A DNA stretch of 64,000 nucleotides from Fodinibacter sp963800505 (GCA_963800505.1 CAWDBL010000008.1:124001-188000), one strand, 5' to 3'. Shown: positions 26,157-38,847, counted from the stretch's first letter. The notes: generated by a model from the letters alone, not told the origin. Numbers and translations are program-made.

Positions 26157-27680
26157 GTCGGAGGGTTCGCCGTTGGCCGCGAGGGCTCGCAACAGCGACG
26201 CGGCATCCGGCGCGTTGCGCACCAGCTCGCCGACCCCGGCCTCGGTGCCCTTGAGCGGCTCGAGCATCGGCACCCGCTGCAGGGTGCGCTGCCCGGCGAC
26301 GTCGAAGATCACCGAGTCCCACGACGCCGCGACCACGTCGTCGGGGAAGCGCCGCAGGCAGGTGCCGCGGAACCAGGCCCGGGTGTCGGTGGGCGGCTCG
26401 TCGACGGCCCGTTGCACGTCGGCCTCGTCGACGAGCACCTCGAGCCGGCCGGTGGCCACCAGCCGGTGGGCCAGGCCGCGGTCGGCGCGCACGTCGGACC
26501 ACTGCAGGTCGACGGCCTTGAGGCGCGGGTCGGCCCAGCCGAGCGAGTCACGCTCGCGGTAACCCTCGAGCACGGCCAGCTTGGCGACCCAGTCGACCTC
26601 GCGGCGCGCCTCCATCGGGTCGCGGCCCAGCTTGTCGAGCACGGTGCTCCACCAGTGCAGAACCTCGACGGTGTCGGCGTCGGGCTCGCCCCCCGACTGC
26701 TGCTCGACGAACGCGGCGGCACGGTCGTGGTACTCCCAGAGCAGCTCGAGCGCCGTCATCCGGCGGCCGTCGACGAGCTCGACCTTGGCCTGTAGGGAGG
26801 TGTCGTGCGAGACCTCGTGCAGCGTGCCCACCGGCCGGCGCACCGACAGGTCGTCGCGGATGGCGTCGGCCTCGATCATCGCCAGCACCAGCGAGGTGGT
26901 GCCCATCTTGAGCAGGTTGGCGACGTCGCAGTGGTTGGCGTCACCGAGGATGACGTGCAGGCGGCGGTAGCGGTCGGCGACGGCGTGCGGCTCGTCGCGG
27001 GTGTTGATCAGCGGCCGCTTCAGCGTGGTCTCGAGGCCGACCTCGACCTCGAAGAAGTCGCTGCGCTGGGCGATCTGGTAGCCGGGGGTGCGCGAGTCGA
27101 CGCCGATCCCGACCCGGCCCGAGCCGCACATCACCTGCCGCACCACGAAGAACGGGGTCAGGTGCCGCACGATGCTCGCAAAAGGGGTCGAGCGCGCCAT
27201 CAGGTAGTTCTCGTGGGTGCCGTAGGAGGCGCCCTTGCCGTCGGTGTTGTTCTTGTAGAGGTTGATCCCGGGGGGCACGGTGGCCAGGCGCGCGACCGCC
27301 TCGCGCATGACCAGCTCACCGGCACGGTCCCAGACGACGGCGGCCCGGGGGCTGGTGACCTCGGGCGAGCTGTACTCGGGGTGGGCGTGGTCGACGTAGA
27401 GCCGGGCGCCGTTGGTCAGCACGACGTTGGCCAAGGTGGGGTCCTCGACGTCGGTGAGCTGGCTCGGGTGGGCGGTGCCGCGGCCCATGTCGAACCCGCG
27501 CGCGTCGCGCAGCGGCGCCTCGTCGGCGTAGTCCCAGCTGGCCCGCGCCGGGCGGATGCCGCGCGAGGCCGCGTAGGCCGTGACGACGTCGCCGGAGGCC
27601 ACCATCGGGTTCGCCGCCGGGTTGCCGGGCACGACGATGCCGTACTCGGTCTCGATCCCCATCACGCGGCGCACGGTCAT
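26154..27680 (-). CDS. dop: Pup deamidase/depupylase Dop
   Basis: Converts the C-terminal Gln of Pup to Glu and removes Pup from conjugates. The 508-residue protein is homologous to PafA: GIETEYGIVVPG (residues 8-19), the Dop-specific loop at about 40-75, NGARLYVDHAHPEYSS with the catalytic Asp, YKNNTDGKGASYGTHENY and NTRDEPHA. The ATG at 27680 lies six bases from TATGGT and has no ribosome site. It runs into pup in the same direction with 34 bases between the stop and the pup ATG. Confidence 0.97.
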   Translation of the reverse strand: MTVRRVMGIETEYGIVVPGNPAANPMVASGDVVTAYAASRGIRPARASWDYADEAPLRDARGFDMGRGTAHPSQLTDVEDPTLANVVLTNGARLYVDHAHPEYSSPEVTSPRAAVVWDRAGELVMREAVARLATVPPGINLYKNNTDGKGASYGTHENYLMARSTPFASIVRHLTPFFVVRQVMCGSGRVGIGVDSRTPGYQIAQRSDFFEVEVGLETTLKRPLINTRDEPHAVADRYRRLHVILGDANHCDVANLLKMGTTSLVLAMIEADAIRDDLSVRRPVGTLHEVSHDTSLQAKVELVDGRRMTALELLWEYHDRAAAFVEQQSGGEPDADTVEVLHWWSTVLDKLGRDPMEARREVDWVAKLAVLEGYRERDSLGWADPRLKAVDLQWSDVRADRGLAHRLVATGRLEVLVDEADVQRAVDEPPTDTRAWFRGTCLRRFPDDVVAASWDSVIFDVAGQRTLQRVPMLEPLKGTEAGVGELVRNAPDAASLLRALAANGEPSD

Positions 27681-27686
27681 GTCTCG

Positions 27687-27694
27687 ACCATACT
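27687..27694. promoter_or_regulatory. overlapping divergent leaderless -10 boxes for dop and the hydrolase
   Basis: Only 20 bases separate the dop ATG from the hydrolase GTG. On the minus strand TATGGT (27692-27687) is six bases before dop; on the plus strand CATACT (27689-27694) is six bases before the hydrolase. The two boxes share four base pairs. Confidence 0.5.
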
Positions 27695-27700
27695 GACCGC

Positions 27701-28690
27701 GTGCGCAGCTACCGCGGGATGGCCCCCTTCACCGCCCTCGTCTCACTGGTCGGCGACACGCTCGGACCACCGGTCGAGCGGCTCGACTTCGACGGCATCC
27801 AGCGGGCCCGGGGCAGGGCCCTCCCCCGCAACCCGGTGGTCGACCGCATCACGGGGGGCGTCGACCCGTCGGTGGGCATCACCTACGGCACCGCCCCGGC
27901 CCGCGACGAGCACGAGATCCCGCTGCGGATCTACCGGCCGAGGGCGCTGCGCGACGCGCAGACCGACGTGCCGGTGGTCATGTGGTTCCACGGCGGCGGC
28001 TGGGTGCTCGGCAACGTGCTCGACTACGACCCGACGTGCACCTTCATCGCCGCTGCCGTCGGTTGTGTCGTGGTGTCGGTCGACTACCGGCTGGCGCCCG
28101 AGCACCGGGCACCGGTCGCCGTCGAGGACTGCGTCGACGCCACGACCTGGGTCGGGGTCAACGGCGACGTGCTGCGCGCCGACACCTCGCGGATGGCGGT
28201 CGCCGGCGACTCGGCGGGGGCCAACCTCGCGGCCGTGGTCGCTCAGGTGCTCCGCGACCACGGCGACACCCGGTTGCGGCACCAGGCCCTCGTCTACCCG
28301 GCCACCGACATGACCCAGTCGTCCGCCTCGGTGCGGGAGCACGCGAACGCCGCCGTCCTCACCAAGCGCTCGATGGACGCCTTCCGCGACCACTACGTGC
28401 CGGCGGGGCACGACCTGCGCGACCCCCTCATCTCGCCGCTGTTCGGCCGGCTCGACGGGCTGCCGCCGGCGCTGGTCCAGACCGCCGACCTCGACCCGAT
28501 CCGCGACGACGGCATCCGCTACGCCGAGGCGCTGAAGAGTGCGGGGGTGCCGGTGCGCTTCACCAACTACCTCAAGGTGCCGCACGGGTTCGCCTTCATG
28601 CCGGGCGCAGCACCGGCCGTGGGGCGCCAGCAGCGGTGGGAGCTGGCCAGTGAGCTGACCGCCGCGCTGCGCCCCGACCAGCGCGGATAG
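27701..28690 (+). CDS. alpha/beta hydrolase, HSL-type esterase/lipase
   Basis: A 329-residue cytoplasmic esterase of the hormone-sensitive-lipase group acting on short or medium acyl esters. Oxyanion-hole motif HGGGW near residue 95, nucleophile elbow GDSAGAN near 168, catalytic Asp in DLDPIRDDG and catalytic His in PHGFAF near the C-terminus are all in the expected order. The GTG start is supported by the leaderless -10. No link to the divergent dop is evident beyond the shared promoter region. Nine bases separate it from the PRPP synthetase-like gene. Confidence 0.92.
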   Translation: MRSYRGMAPFTALVSLVGDTLGPPVERLDFDGIQRARGRALPRNPVVDRITGGVDPSVGITYGTAPARDEHEIPLRIYRPRALRDAQTDVPVVMWFHGGGWVLGNVLDYDPTCTFIAAAVGCVVVSVDYRLAPEHRAPVAVEDCVDATTWVGVNGDVLRADTSRMAVAGDSAGANLAAVVAQVLRDHGDTRLRHQALVYPATDMTQSSASVREHANAAVLTKRSMDAFRDHYVPAGHDLRDPLISPLFGRLDGLPPALVQTADLDPIRDDGIRYAEALKSAGVPVRFTNYLKVPHGFAFMPGAAPAVGRQQRWELASELTAALRPDQRG

Positions 28691-28693
28691 GCT
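28688..28693 (+). promoter_or_regulatory. leaderless -10 of the PRPP synthetase-like gene
   Basis: TAGGCT, six bases before the ATG at 28700; its first three bases form the TAG stop of the hydrolase gene (28688-28690). Confidence 0.45.
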
Positions 28694-28699
28694 GCGGTC

Positions 28700-29692
28700 A
28701 TGCGCGAGGTCGTCGTGTTCTCCGGCTCGGCCCACACCGCCCTCGCCCACCACATCTGCGACGAGCTGGGGGTGACCCTCTCCGAGACGCTGATCAGCCG
28801 GTTCAGCAACGACTGCCTGCAGGCCCAGCTGCTCGCCAACTGCCGCCAGCGCGACGTCTACCTCGTGCAGCCGCTGGTGCCGCCGACGCAGGACTCGCTC
28901 ATGGAGCTGCTCCTGATGATCGACGCCGCCCGGGGAGCCTCGGCCGCGATGATCACGGCGGTCATCCCCCACTACGCCTATGCGCGCAGCGACAAGAAGG
29001 ACGCGTCGCGCATCTCGCTCGGAGGGCGCCTGGTCGCCGACCTGATCTCGACCGCCGGCGCCGATCGGGTGCTGACCATGAACCTGCACGCCCCCCAGGT
29101 GCACGGCTTCTTCTCGGTGCCGGTCGACCACCTCACCGCGCTGGGGGTGCTCGCCGACCACTTCCGCGAGCAGGACCTCGAAAACTGCGTCGTCGTCTCC
29201 CCCGACCTCGGCAATGCCAAGGACGCCACCCAGTTCTCCCGGCTGCTCGGCCTGCCGGTCGCCGCGGGGTCGAAGCGCCGGCTCGGCGACGACCGCGTCG
29301 TCATCGACTCGATCGTCGGCGACGTCGAGGGCAAGCGGGCCATCGTGCTCGACGACGAGATCGCCACCGGCGGCTCGATCGTCGAGCTGCTCGACCGGCT
29401 CGCCGACCGCGGTGTCACCGAGGTGGCCGTCGCGTGCACCCACGGGTTGTTCGCCGGCCGGGCCGTCGAGCGGCTGCGAGGGCACCCGATGATCAGCGAG
29501 GTCGTCACCACCGACACGGTGCCGCCGCCGATGAACTGGCCCGAGCTCAAGATCCGTTCTGTCGCAGCCCTGTTCGCCGAGGCGATCAAGCGCATCCACG
29601 AGGGTGAGTCGGTGTCGAGCCTGTTCGACGGCGTCGACCCGACCCACGCCCCGCCGCGCCAGCGGTCGCTCTTCGACCGGGTGCGCTCGTGA
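28700..29692 (+). CDS. divergent ribose-phosphate pyrophosphokinase
   Basis: A 330-residue PRPP synthetase homologue (ribose 5-phosphate + ATP to PRPP + AMP). The tandem PRTase fold is clear: ARSDKKDASRISLGGRLVADL, VLTMNLHAPQVHGFFSVPVDHL (in part), VVSPDLGNAK, and a PRPP-loop-like VLDDEIATGGSI. However the usual N-terminal FSDGE is FSND here and the PRPP loop differs from the common VDDMIDTGGT, so it belongs to a divergent branch rather than the housekeeping enzyme. It overlaps the DUF3054 gene by four bases. Confidence 0.82.
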   Translation: MREVVVFSGSAHTALAHHICDELGVTLSETLISRFSNDCLQAQLLANCRQRDVYLVQPLVPPTQDSLMELLLMIDAARGASAAMITAVIPHYAYARSDKKDASRISLGGRLVADLISTAGADRVLTMNLHAPQVHGFFSVPVDHLTALGVLADHFREQDLENCVVVSPDLGNAKDATQFSRLLGLPVAAGSKRRLGDDRVVIDSIVGDVEGKRAIVLDDEIATGGSIVELLDRLADRGVTEVAVACTHGLFAGRAVERLRGHPMISEVVTTDTVPPPMNWPELKIRSVAALFAEAIKRIHEGESVSSLFDGVDPTHAPPRQRSLFDRVRS

Positions 29693-30036
29693 CCCGTGCG
29701 CTCCCGGCGGTGCTCGACGTCGCGCTCGTGGTGCTCTTCGCCGCCGTCGGGCGGCGGTCGCACGCCGAGGGACTCGACGTCACCGGCATCGCGCGCACCG
29801 CGGCGCCGTTCCTGGTGGGCACCGCCGCCGGCTGGCTCCTCGCCAGCCTGACCCTCGACAGCGGGCCACGCTCGCTCGCCTTCGGTGCGGTCGTGCTCGT
29901 GTGCACCGTCGTCGTCGGGATGCTGCTGCGCCGGGTGCTCGGAGACGGCACCGCCGTGTCCTTCGTCATCGTGGCCACGACGGTGCTGTCGGTGCTGCTC
30001 CTCGGCTGGCGCCTCGTGGCCCGGCTGGTCAGCTGA
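29689..30036 (+). CDS. DUF3054 family membrane protein
   Basis: A 115-residue protein with four predicted membrane helices (VLDVALVVLFAAVG; APFLVGTAAGWLLASL; LAFGAVVLVCTVVVGMLL; FVIVATTVLSVLLLGW) and the conserved GRRSHAEG between helices 1 and 2. Function unknown. GTG at 29689 overlaps the previous stop (GTGA), so it is translationally coupled to the PRPP synthetase-like gene. It overlaps the convergent LLM gene by eight bases. Confidence 0.88.
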   Translation: MTRALPAVLDVALVVLFAAVGRRSHAEGLDVTGIARTAAPFLVGTAAGWLLASLTLDSGPRSLAFGAVVLVCTVVVGMLLRRVLGDGTAVSFVIVATTVLSVLLLGWRLVARLVS

Positions 30037-30922
30037 CCTGGCGCACGACCTCGCCGACCAGGGGGTAGGCGGCTGGGTCGGTGGTGTTGGCCATCGAGAA
30101 GATGACGTGGTCGATGCCGGCCTCGCGCAGCAACGACAGGCGCTCCACCGCCTGGCCGACCGAGTGCGGGATGACCCCGTCGGGCAGCGCGGCGCCGGTG
30201 TCCATGGTGAGCCGGGCCAGGCAGGTCTTCGAGATCTCGTCGTAGTCGCGCCCGACGTCGTCGCAGTGCCGGCGGATGACGTCGAGCTTGTGCGGGATGC
30301 CTTCGGGCCCCAGCCCCAGGTCGAACAGGTTGCACGCGTCGGCGTACTGCGCCACCAGCTTCAGGGTGCGCTGCTCACCACCACCGCCGACCATGATCGG
30401 CACGCGGCGCACCGGCTGCGGGTGGTTCATCGGGCGCTCCAGGCTGATCGACTCCCCCACGAACGGGCTGTCGTCGTCGGCGAACATCCGGTGCGCCAGC
30501 TTCAGGGTGTCCTCGAGCAGGCGGAACCGCTCGCGGGTCGACGGGTAAGGCACGCCGAGTCCGCGGTGCTCCTCCTCGTTCCACGCCGCGCCGATCCCCA
30601 GCCAGGCCCGGCCGCCGGAGAGCACGTCGAGCGTGGTGACGGTCTTCAGCAGGATGCCGGGGTGCCGGTAGGTGACCCCGGTCACCAGGGTGCCCAGCTC
30701 GATCTGCTCGGTCACCGCCGCGGCGTGGGCCAGGGTCGTGTAGCCCTCGAGCATGTCGAGCTCGGGCGGCCCGACCACCGAGATCTGGAAGAAGTGGTCC
30801 ATCACCCACAGCGACGCCAGCCCGCACTGGTCGGCGTCGCGGGCCACCGCCCGCCAGGTGGCACCGGTGGAGGCCGGCGCTCCCGGCCAGGAGAAACGGT
30901 TGACCTGCAGCCCGAGCTTCAT
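30029..30922 (-). CDS. LLM-class F420-dependent oxidoreductase
   Basis: A 297-residue luciferase-like monooxygenase fold enzyme, most likely using coenzyme F420. TIM-barrel landmarks: MKLGLQVNRFSWPG at the N-terminus, SLWVMDHFFQI, GVTYRHPGILLKTVTTLDVLSGGRAWLGIGAAW (in part), RRVPIMVGGGGEQRTL. The substrate is unknown. ATG 30922 was chosen because TAGTGT lies seven bases upstream on the minus strand (30930-30935); an in-frame GTG nine bases earlier is the alternative. Confidence 0.88.
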   Translation of the reverse strand: MKLGLQVNRFSWPGAPASTGATWRAVARDADQCGLASLWVMDHFFQISVVGPPELDMLEGYTTLAHAAAVTEQIELGTLVTGVTYRHPGILLKTVTTLDVLSGGRAWLGIGAAWNEEEHRGLGVPYPSTRERFRLLEDTLKLAHRMFADDDSPFVGESISLERPMNHPQPVRRVPIMVGGGGEQRTLKLVAQYADACNLFDLGLGPEGIPHKLDVIRRHCDDVGRDYDEISKTCLARLTMDTGAALPDGVIPHSVGQAVERLSLLREAGIDHVIFSMANTTDPAAYPLVGEVVRQVS

Positions 30923-30932
30923 GCTCCGCACA

Positions 30933-31046
30933 CTACGGGGACGACGACCCCGGCACCGGGTCCCAGCGCCGCAGCTCGGTCAGTGTCAGCACCTCGTCGT
31001 CCCAGCCGAGCACGTCGAGCGCCTCCTGCACGCGCTCTCGAGGCAC
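30933..31046 (-). other. short possible coding remnant
   Basis: In the 180-base gap between mpa and the LLM gene, one minus-strand frame reads like a protein tail: from a GTG at 31046 it gives VQEALDVLGWDDEVLTLTEL followed by Arg-Arg-Trp-Asp-Pro and a stop at 30933. Codon choice is coding-like, but there is no ribosome site and no recognised family. Either a 37-residue small protein or the end of a lost gene. Confidence 0.25.
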
Positions 31047-31104
31047 CCGCCGGGCCGCCTCCCCTCGGCATCCGGGAGCAGCTCCAGGGAGTGCAGCCGT
31101 GCGG

Positions 31105-32856
31105 TCAGAGGTACTGGCCGGTGTTGGCGACCGTGTTGATCGACTTGCCGGGCTCGGTGCCCTCCTTGGTCTTGATGAGGGTGCGGATGTAGACGATCCG
31201 CTCCCCCTTCTTGCCCGAGATGCGCGCCCAGTCGTCGGGGTTGGTGGTGTTGGGCAGGTCCTCGTTCTCGCGGAACTCGTCGGTGCACGACTGCAGCAGG
31301 TGCTCGACGCGCAGCCCGCGCTGGCCGGTGTCGAGGAAGTCCTTGATCGCCATCTTCTTGGAGCGGTCGACGATGTTCTGGATCATCGCGCCCGAGTTGA
31401 AGTCCTTGAAGTAGAGGATCTCCTTGTCACCACCGGCGTAGGTGACCTCGAGGAAGCGGTTCTCCTCCTCCTCGGTGTACATCCGCAGCACGACGGCGTC
31501 GATCATCGCCTGCAGGGTGGCCTGCTCGGAGCCACCGTTGTGCTCGAGGTCGTCGGGGTGCAGCGGCAGCCCCGAGATGAGGTACTTGCCGAAGATGTCG
31601 CGGGCGGCCTCGGCGTCGGGCCGCTCGATCTTGATCTTCACGTCGAGCCGACCGGGCCGCAGGATCGCGGGGTCGATCATGTCCTCGCGGTTGGAGGCGC
31701 CGATGACGATGACGTTCTCGAGCCCCTCGACGCCGTCGATCTCGGCGAGCAGCTGCGGCACGATCGTGGTCTCGACGTCGGAGGAGACGCCCGAGCCGCG
31801 GGTGCGGAACAGCGACTCCATCTCGTCGAAGAACACGACGACCGGGTAGCCCTCGTTGGACTTCTCGCGCGCCCGCTGGAAGATCAGCCGGATGTGCCGC
31901 TCGGTCTCGCCGACGTACTTGTTGAGCAGCTCGGGGCCCTTGATGTTGAGGAAGTAGGACTTGCCCGGCTCGCGGCCCTCCTTCTCGGCCACCTTGCGGG
32001 CCAGGGATGCCGCGACCGCCTTGGCGATCATCGTCTTGCCACAGCCGGGCGGGCCGTAGAGCAGCACGCCCTTCGGGGGCTTGAGCTGGTGCTCGATGTA
32101 GAGGTCGGGGTGCAGGTAGGGCAGCTCGACGGCGTCGCGGATGGCCTCGATCTGGCCGGTGAGCCCGCCGATGTCGGTGTAGTCGATGTCGGGCACCTCC
32201 TCGAGCACGAGGTCGGCGACCTCGGCCTTGGGGATGCGCTCGAAGACGAAACCGGAGCGCGACTCGAGCAGCAGCGCGTCGCCGGCCCGGATGGTCTGGC
32301 CCTCGAGGGATGCCGCGACCCGGCAGACCCGCTCCTCGTCGGCCTGCGCGACGACGAGCACCCGGCCGTCGTCGAGGATCTCTTTGCAGAGCACGACCTC
32401 GCCGGTGGTCTCGTAGCCGTGCGCCGCGACGATGTTCATCGCCTCGTTGAGCATGACCTCGCGGCCGGGCACGAGCTGGCCCTCCTCGAGCGACGGGCTG
32501 ACGGCGACGTGCATCTTGCGCCCGCTGGTGAGGATGTCGGCGGTGCCGTCATCGAAGGCCTCGATCACGATGCCGTAGGCGGCGGGCGGCTGGGCCAGCC
32601 GGTCGACCTCGGACTTCAGCGTGACGATCTGCTCGCGGGCGTCGCGCAGGGTGCGCACCAGGCGCTCGTTCTGCGCGGAGACGGTGGACAGCTGGGAGCG
32701 CAGGCCGGTGAGGTCGCGCTCGAGGGCGCGCAGCTGGGCCGGCGTGGCCGAGCCGCGGGCCCGCAGCGCGGTGATCTCGGCCTCGAGCGACTCCCGCTCG
32801 GCCTCGAGGCGCTCGCGGGTGCCGGGCTGCTCGGCCCTGGGCTCGTCGGTGCTCAT
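31105..32856 (-). CDS. mpa: proteasome-associated AAA ATPase Mpa/ARC
   Basis: Hexameric unfoldase that recruits pupylated substrates and feeds them into the PrcAB core. The 583-residue protein has an N-terminal coiled coil (residues 12-75) that binds Pup, the tandem OB domain (about 90-235), Walker A GPPGCGKT near residue 280, Walker B VVFFDEMES near 345, and the C-terminal Gln-Tyr-Leu that docks in the alpha-ring pockets. It is separated from the core pup operon by dop, hydrolase, prs-like, DUF3054 and LLM genes, as is common. Confidence 0.96.
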   Translation of the reverse strand: MSTDEPRAEQPGTRERLEAERESLEAEITALRARGSATPAQLRALERDLTGLRSQLSTVSAQNERLVRTLRDAREQIVTLKSEVDRLAQPPAAYGIVIEAFDDGTADILTSGRKMHVAVSPSLEEGQLVPGREVMLNEAMNIVAAHGYETTGEVVLCKEILDDGRVLVVAQADEERVCRVAASLEGQTIRAGDALLLESRSGFVFERIPKAEVADLVLEEVPDIDYTDIGGLTGQIEAIRDAVELPYLHPDLYIEHQLKPPKGVLLYGPPGCGKTMIAKAVAASLARKVAEKEGREPGKSYFLNIKGPELLNKYVGETERHIRLIFQRAREKSNEGYPVVVFFDEMESLFRTRGSGVSSDVETTIVPQLLAEIDGVEGLENVIVIGASNREDMIDPAILRPGRLDVKIKIERPDAEAARDIFGKYLISGLPLHPDDLEHNGGSEQATLQAMIDAVVLRMYTEEEENRFLEVTYAGGDKEILYFKDFNSGAMIQNIVDRSKKMAIKDFLDTGQRGLRVEHLLQSCTDEFRENEDLPNTTNPDDWARISGKKGERIVYIRTLIKTKEGTEPGKSINTVANTGQYL

Positions 32857-32878
32857 GCTCGACGATAACCCGCGAAGG

Positions 32879-33865
32879 TCAGGTCTGAGCGGAGGTATCG
32901 GTCACCGAACGTACGGTCCGTCGAACCCGTTTGGCCGACGGCACCCGCTCGCCGATGGCCTCGGGGGTCCAGTCCTGCTCCACGGCATCCTCGCCGGTGA
33001 CGTAGCCGCGGCCGGGGCGGCGCTTGCGCAGCGGGGGCGTGACGCCCGGCGCGAGGCGCCGGGTGGTGATCAGGAAGCCGGTGTGGCCGTGCATCCGGTG
33101 CTGGGGGCGCACCGCCAGCCCCTCGAGGTGCCAGCCGCGCACCAAGGACTCCCAGGCCTGCGGCTCGGTGAAGTGGTCGCTGTCGCGCATCGCCTCGGCG
33201 ACCTTCGACAGCTGGGTGGCGGTGGCGACGTAGCAGATCAGCACCCCGCCGGGCGCGAGCGCGTCGGCGACGACCTCGAGGCACTCCCAGGGCGCGAGCA
33301 TGTCGAGCACCACCCGGTCGACGGTGCCGTTGTCGACGGTGCCGGGCAGCACCTCGACGAGGTCGCCGACGGTGACCGTCCACGCGGGGTGGTCGGTGCC
33401 GAAGTAGTCGCGGGCGTTGGCCTTCGCGATCTCGGCGAAGTCCTCGCGCCGCTCGAAGGAGTGCACCCGTCCGGTCTCCCCCACCGCCCGCAGCAGCGAC
33501 ATCGACAGCGCCCCGGAGCCCACCCCGGCCTCGACGACCACGGCCCCGGGGAACATGTCGGCCATCATCACGATCTGGCCGGCGTCCTTGGGGTAGACGA
33601 CGGCGGCGCCCCGCGGCATCGACATCACGTAGTCGGACAGCAGCGGGCGCAGCGCGAGGTACTCGACCCCGGCGGTGTTGGTCACGGTCGAGCCGTCCGG
33701 CATCCCGATGAGGGTGTCGTGCTCGAGGTGCCCGCGGTGGGTGTGGAACTGCTTCCCGGGGCTCAGCGCGATCGTGTGCATCCGGCCCTTGGGGTCGGTG
33801 AGCTGGATGCGCTCGCCCGCGCAGAAGGGGCCGCGCCGCAGCTCGGCGCCCGTGGGGGGTGTCAT
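32879..33865 (-). CDS. trmI: tRNA (adenine-58-N1)-methyltransferase TrmI
   Basis: Methylates A58 in the T loop of tRNAs using S-adenosylmethionine. The 328-residue protein has an N-terminal beta domain (GERIQLTDPKGRMHTI), the SAM motif VVEAGVGSGALSMSLLRAVG near residue 105, ERREDFAEIAKANA, and VVLDMLAPWE, which is the conserved DxxxPW site. A C-terminal Arg-rich extension of about 45 residues exceeds the roughly 280-residue mycobacterial enzyme (Rv2118c). It lies 22 bases upstream of the mpa start, outside the mpa frame, in the same direction as mpa is read from 32856 onward. Confidence 0.93.
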   Translation of the reverse strand: MTPPTGAELRRGPFCAGERIQLTDPKGRMHTIALSPGKQFHTHRGHLEHDTLIGMPDGSTVTNTAGVEYLALRPLLSDYVMSMPRGAAVVYPKDAGQIVMMADMFPGAVVVEAGVGSGALSMSLLRAVGETGRVHSFERREDFAEIAKANARDYFGTDHPAWTVTVGDLVEVLPGTVDNGTVDRVVLDMLAPWECLEVVADALAPGGVLICYVATATQLSKVAEAMRDSDHFTEPQAWESLVRGWHLEGLAVRPQHRMHGHTGFLITTRRLAPGVTPPLRKRRPGRGYVTGEDAVEQDWTPEAIGERVPSAKRVRRTVRSVTDTSAQT

Positions 33866-33876
33866 GGGCCCGCAGT

Positions 33877-34986
33877 CTAGTTGCGGCCGAGCACGCTCTC
33901 GGCCACGGCGTTGAGCCGCTCGGAGGTGACCAGGCCGCGCACGGTGCCGGCCGAGATGACCACCACGACGGATGAACCGGTGCTGGCCATGGCCCGCAGC
34001 ACCGGCTCCGCGTCGTCGCCGGGTGCGAGCTCGACGACGCACTCGTCGGGCAGCCGGACGACCACGGAGGACAGCGGCGTGGTCGGTGGCAGGGTGGCGA
34101 TGTCGGGCGCCGTGGGCGACGGCGCGGGCAGCAGCAGGGTGGGCCGGCCGCGCTCGTCGAGCGCCACCACTCTCTGGCGGATGCCGGCCAGCTCGCCGAG
34201 GGGGGTGCCGGCCGGAACGACCACCACCGGGTCGAGGACGTGCTCGGGGCGCACCTGCCGCAGCAGCCGCTCGAGCGGGGCGCGCCGCAGCGCCGCGGTG
34301 GCCCCCGACCACAGGATCCACGCCATCACCAGCCCGAGCCCGATGCCGAACAGGTCGGAGTCGCCCTGGGCCAGCGGCCGGACGACGTACCAGAGCGCCA
34401 CTCCCGCGGCGAGCAGCCGACCGCACCAGCCGGCGACCACGAGCCCGAGGTCGCGGCGCCCGGTGACCCCCCAGACGAGCGACTGCACGAGCTGGCCACC
34501 GTCGAGCGGGAGCCCCGGCAGCAGGTTGAACCCCGCGAGCAGCAGGTTGAGGAACATGAACAGCCAGGCGAACCGGGAGGCCGGCCACGGCAGGATGCCG
34601 ACCATGGCGCTGCCGATGCCGGCCAGCGCGAGGTTGGCGAGCGGGCCTGCACCGGCGATGACCGCGGTGCGGCCCGGGGTCGACCCCGTGGAGTCGTAGG
34701 CCGTGTGCCCACCCCAGAGCGTCGCCACGATGCGGTGAACGCGGAACCCGAGCACCCGGGCGGCGACGGCGTGTGCCACCTCGTGCCCCAGCACGGCAAC
34801 CAGGATGCCGACCACCATGAAGACCGCGGAGGCGATCGCGCCGCCCGTGCCCAGGTCGCGGGCGTTCTGCCACCCGGTCCAGGCGACGAACGCGCCGAGG
34901 ATCAGCCAGGTCCGGTCGAGGTAGACCGGCACGCCCGCCACCCGGGCGAGCCGCAGCGCCCCGGCGGGGGGGAGCTCGTCTGACAT
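33877..34986 (-). CDS. site-2-type M50 membrane metalloprotease with CBS-like tail
   Basis: A 369-residue intramembrane zinc protease-like protein. HEVAH (HExxH) near residue 66 lies in a membrane helix, and the third ligand region NLLPGLPLDGGQ is near 157; about six hydrophobic helices are present. The C-terminal 120 residues form a cytoplasmic domain resembling paired CBS motifs (LDPVVVVPAGTPLGELAG; GLVTSERLNAVAE), as in Rv2625c-type proteins. The leaderless -10 TAGGGT (34994-34999) is seven bases before the ATG. Substrate unknown. Confidence 0.9.
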   Translation of the reverse strand: MSDELPPAGALRLARVAGVPVYLDRTWLILGAFVAWTGWQNARDLGTGGAIASAVFMVVGILVAVLGHEVAHAVAARVLGFRVHRIVATLWGGHTAYDSTGSTPGRTAVIAGAGPLANLALAGIGSAMVGILPWPASRFAWLFMFLNLLLAGFNLLPGLPLDGGQLVQSLVWGVTGRRDLGLVVAGWCGRLLAAGVALWYVVRPLAQGDSDLFGIGLGLVMAWILWSGATAALRRAPLERLLRQVRPEHVLDPVVVVPAGTPLGELAGIRQRVVALDERGRPTLLLPAPSPTAPDIATLPPTTPLSSVVVRLPDECVVELAPGDDAEPVLRAMASTGSSVVVVISAGTVRGLVTSERLNAVAESVLGRN

Positions 34987-35058
34987 GGGACGGACCCTAC
35001 GTGAGGAACCCGGCATACTGATCCTTCGACCTGCTGCCGACCCCGAAGTGAACCCCAC

Positions 35059-38847
<3,789 letters not shown>

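Noticed and set aside
31099..32868. Plus-strand 589-codon open frame opposite mpa
   Set aside because: Shadow of a strongly conserved gene, caused by high third-position G+C removing antisense stops. The same applies to the plus-strand frame opposite helY (9714-12764) and those opposite pafA and dop.
34987..35058. Cobalamin riboswitch ahead of metH
   Set aside because: Only 72 bases lie between the divergent start codons and no B12-box-like conserved element is visible. The same was concluded for the 90 bases ahead of cbiM.
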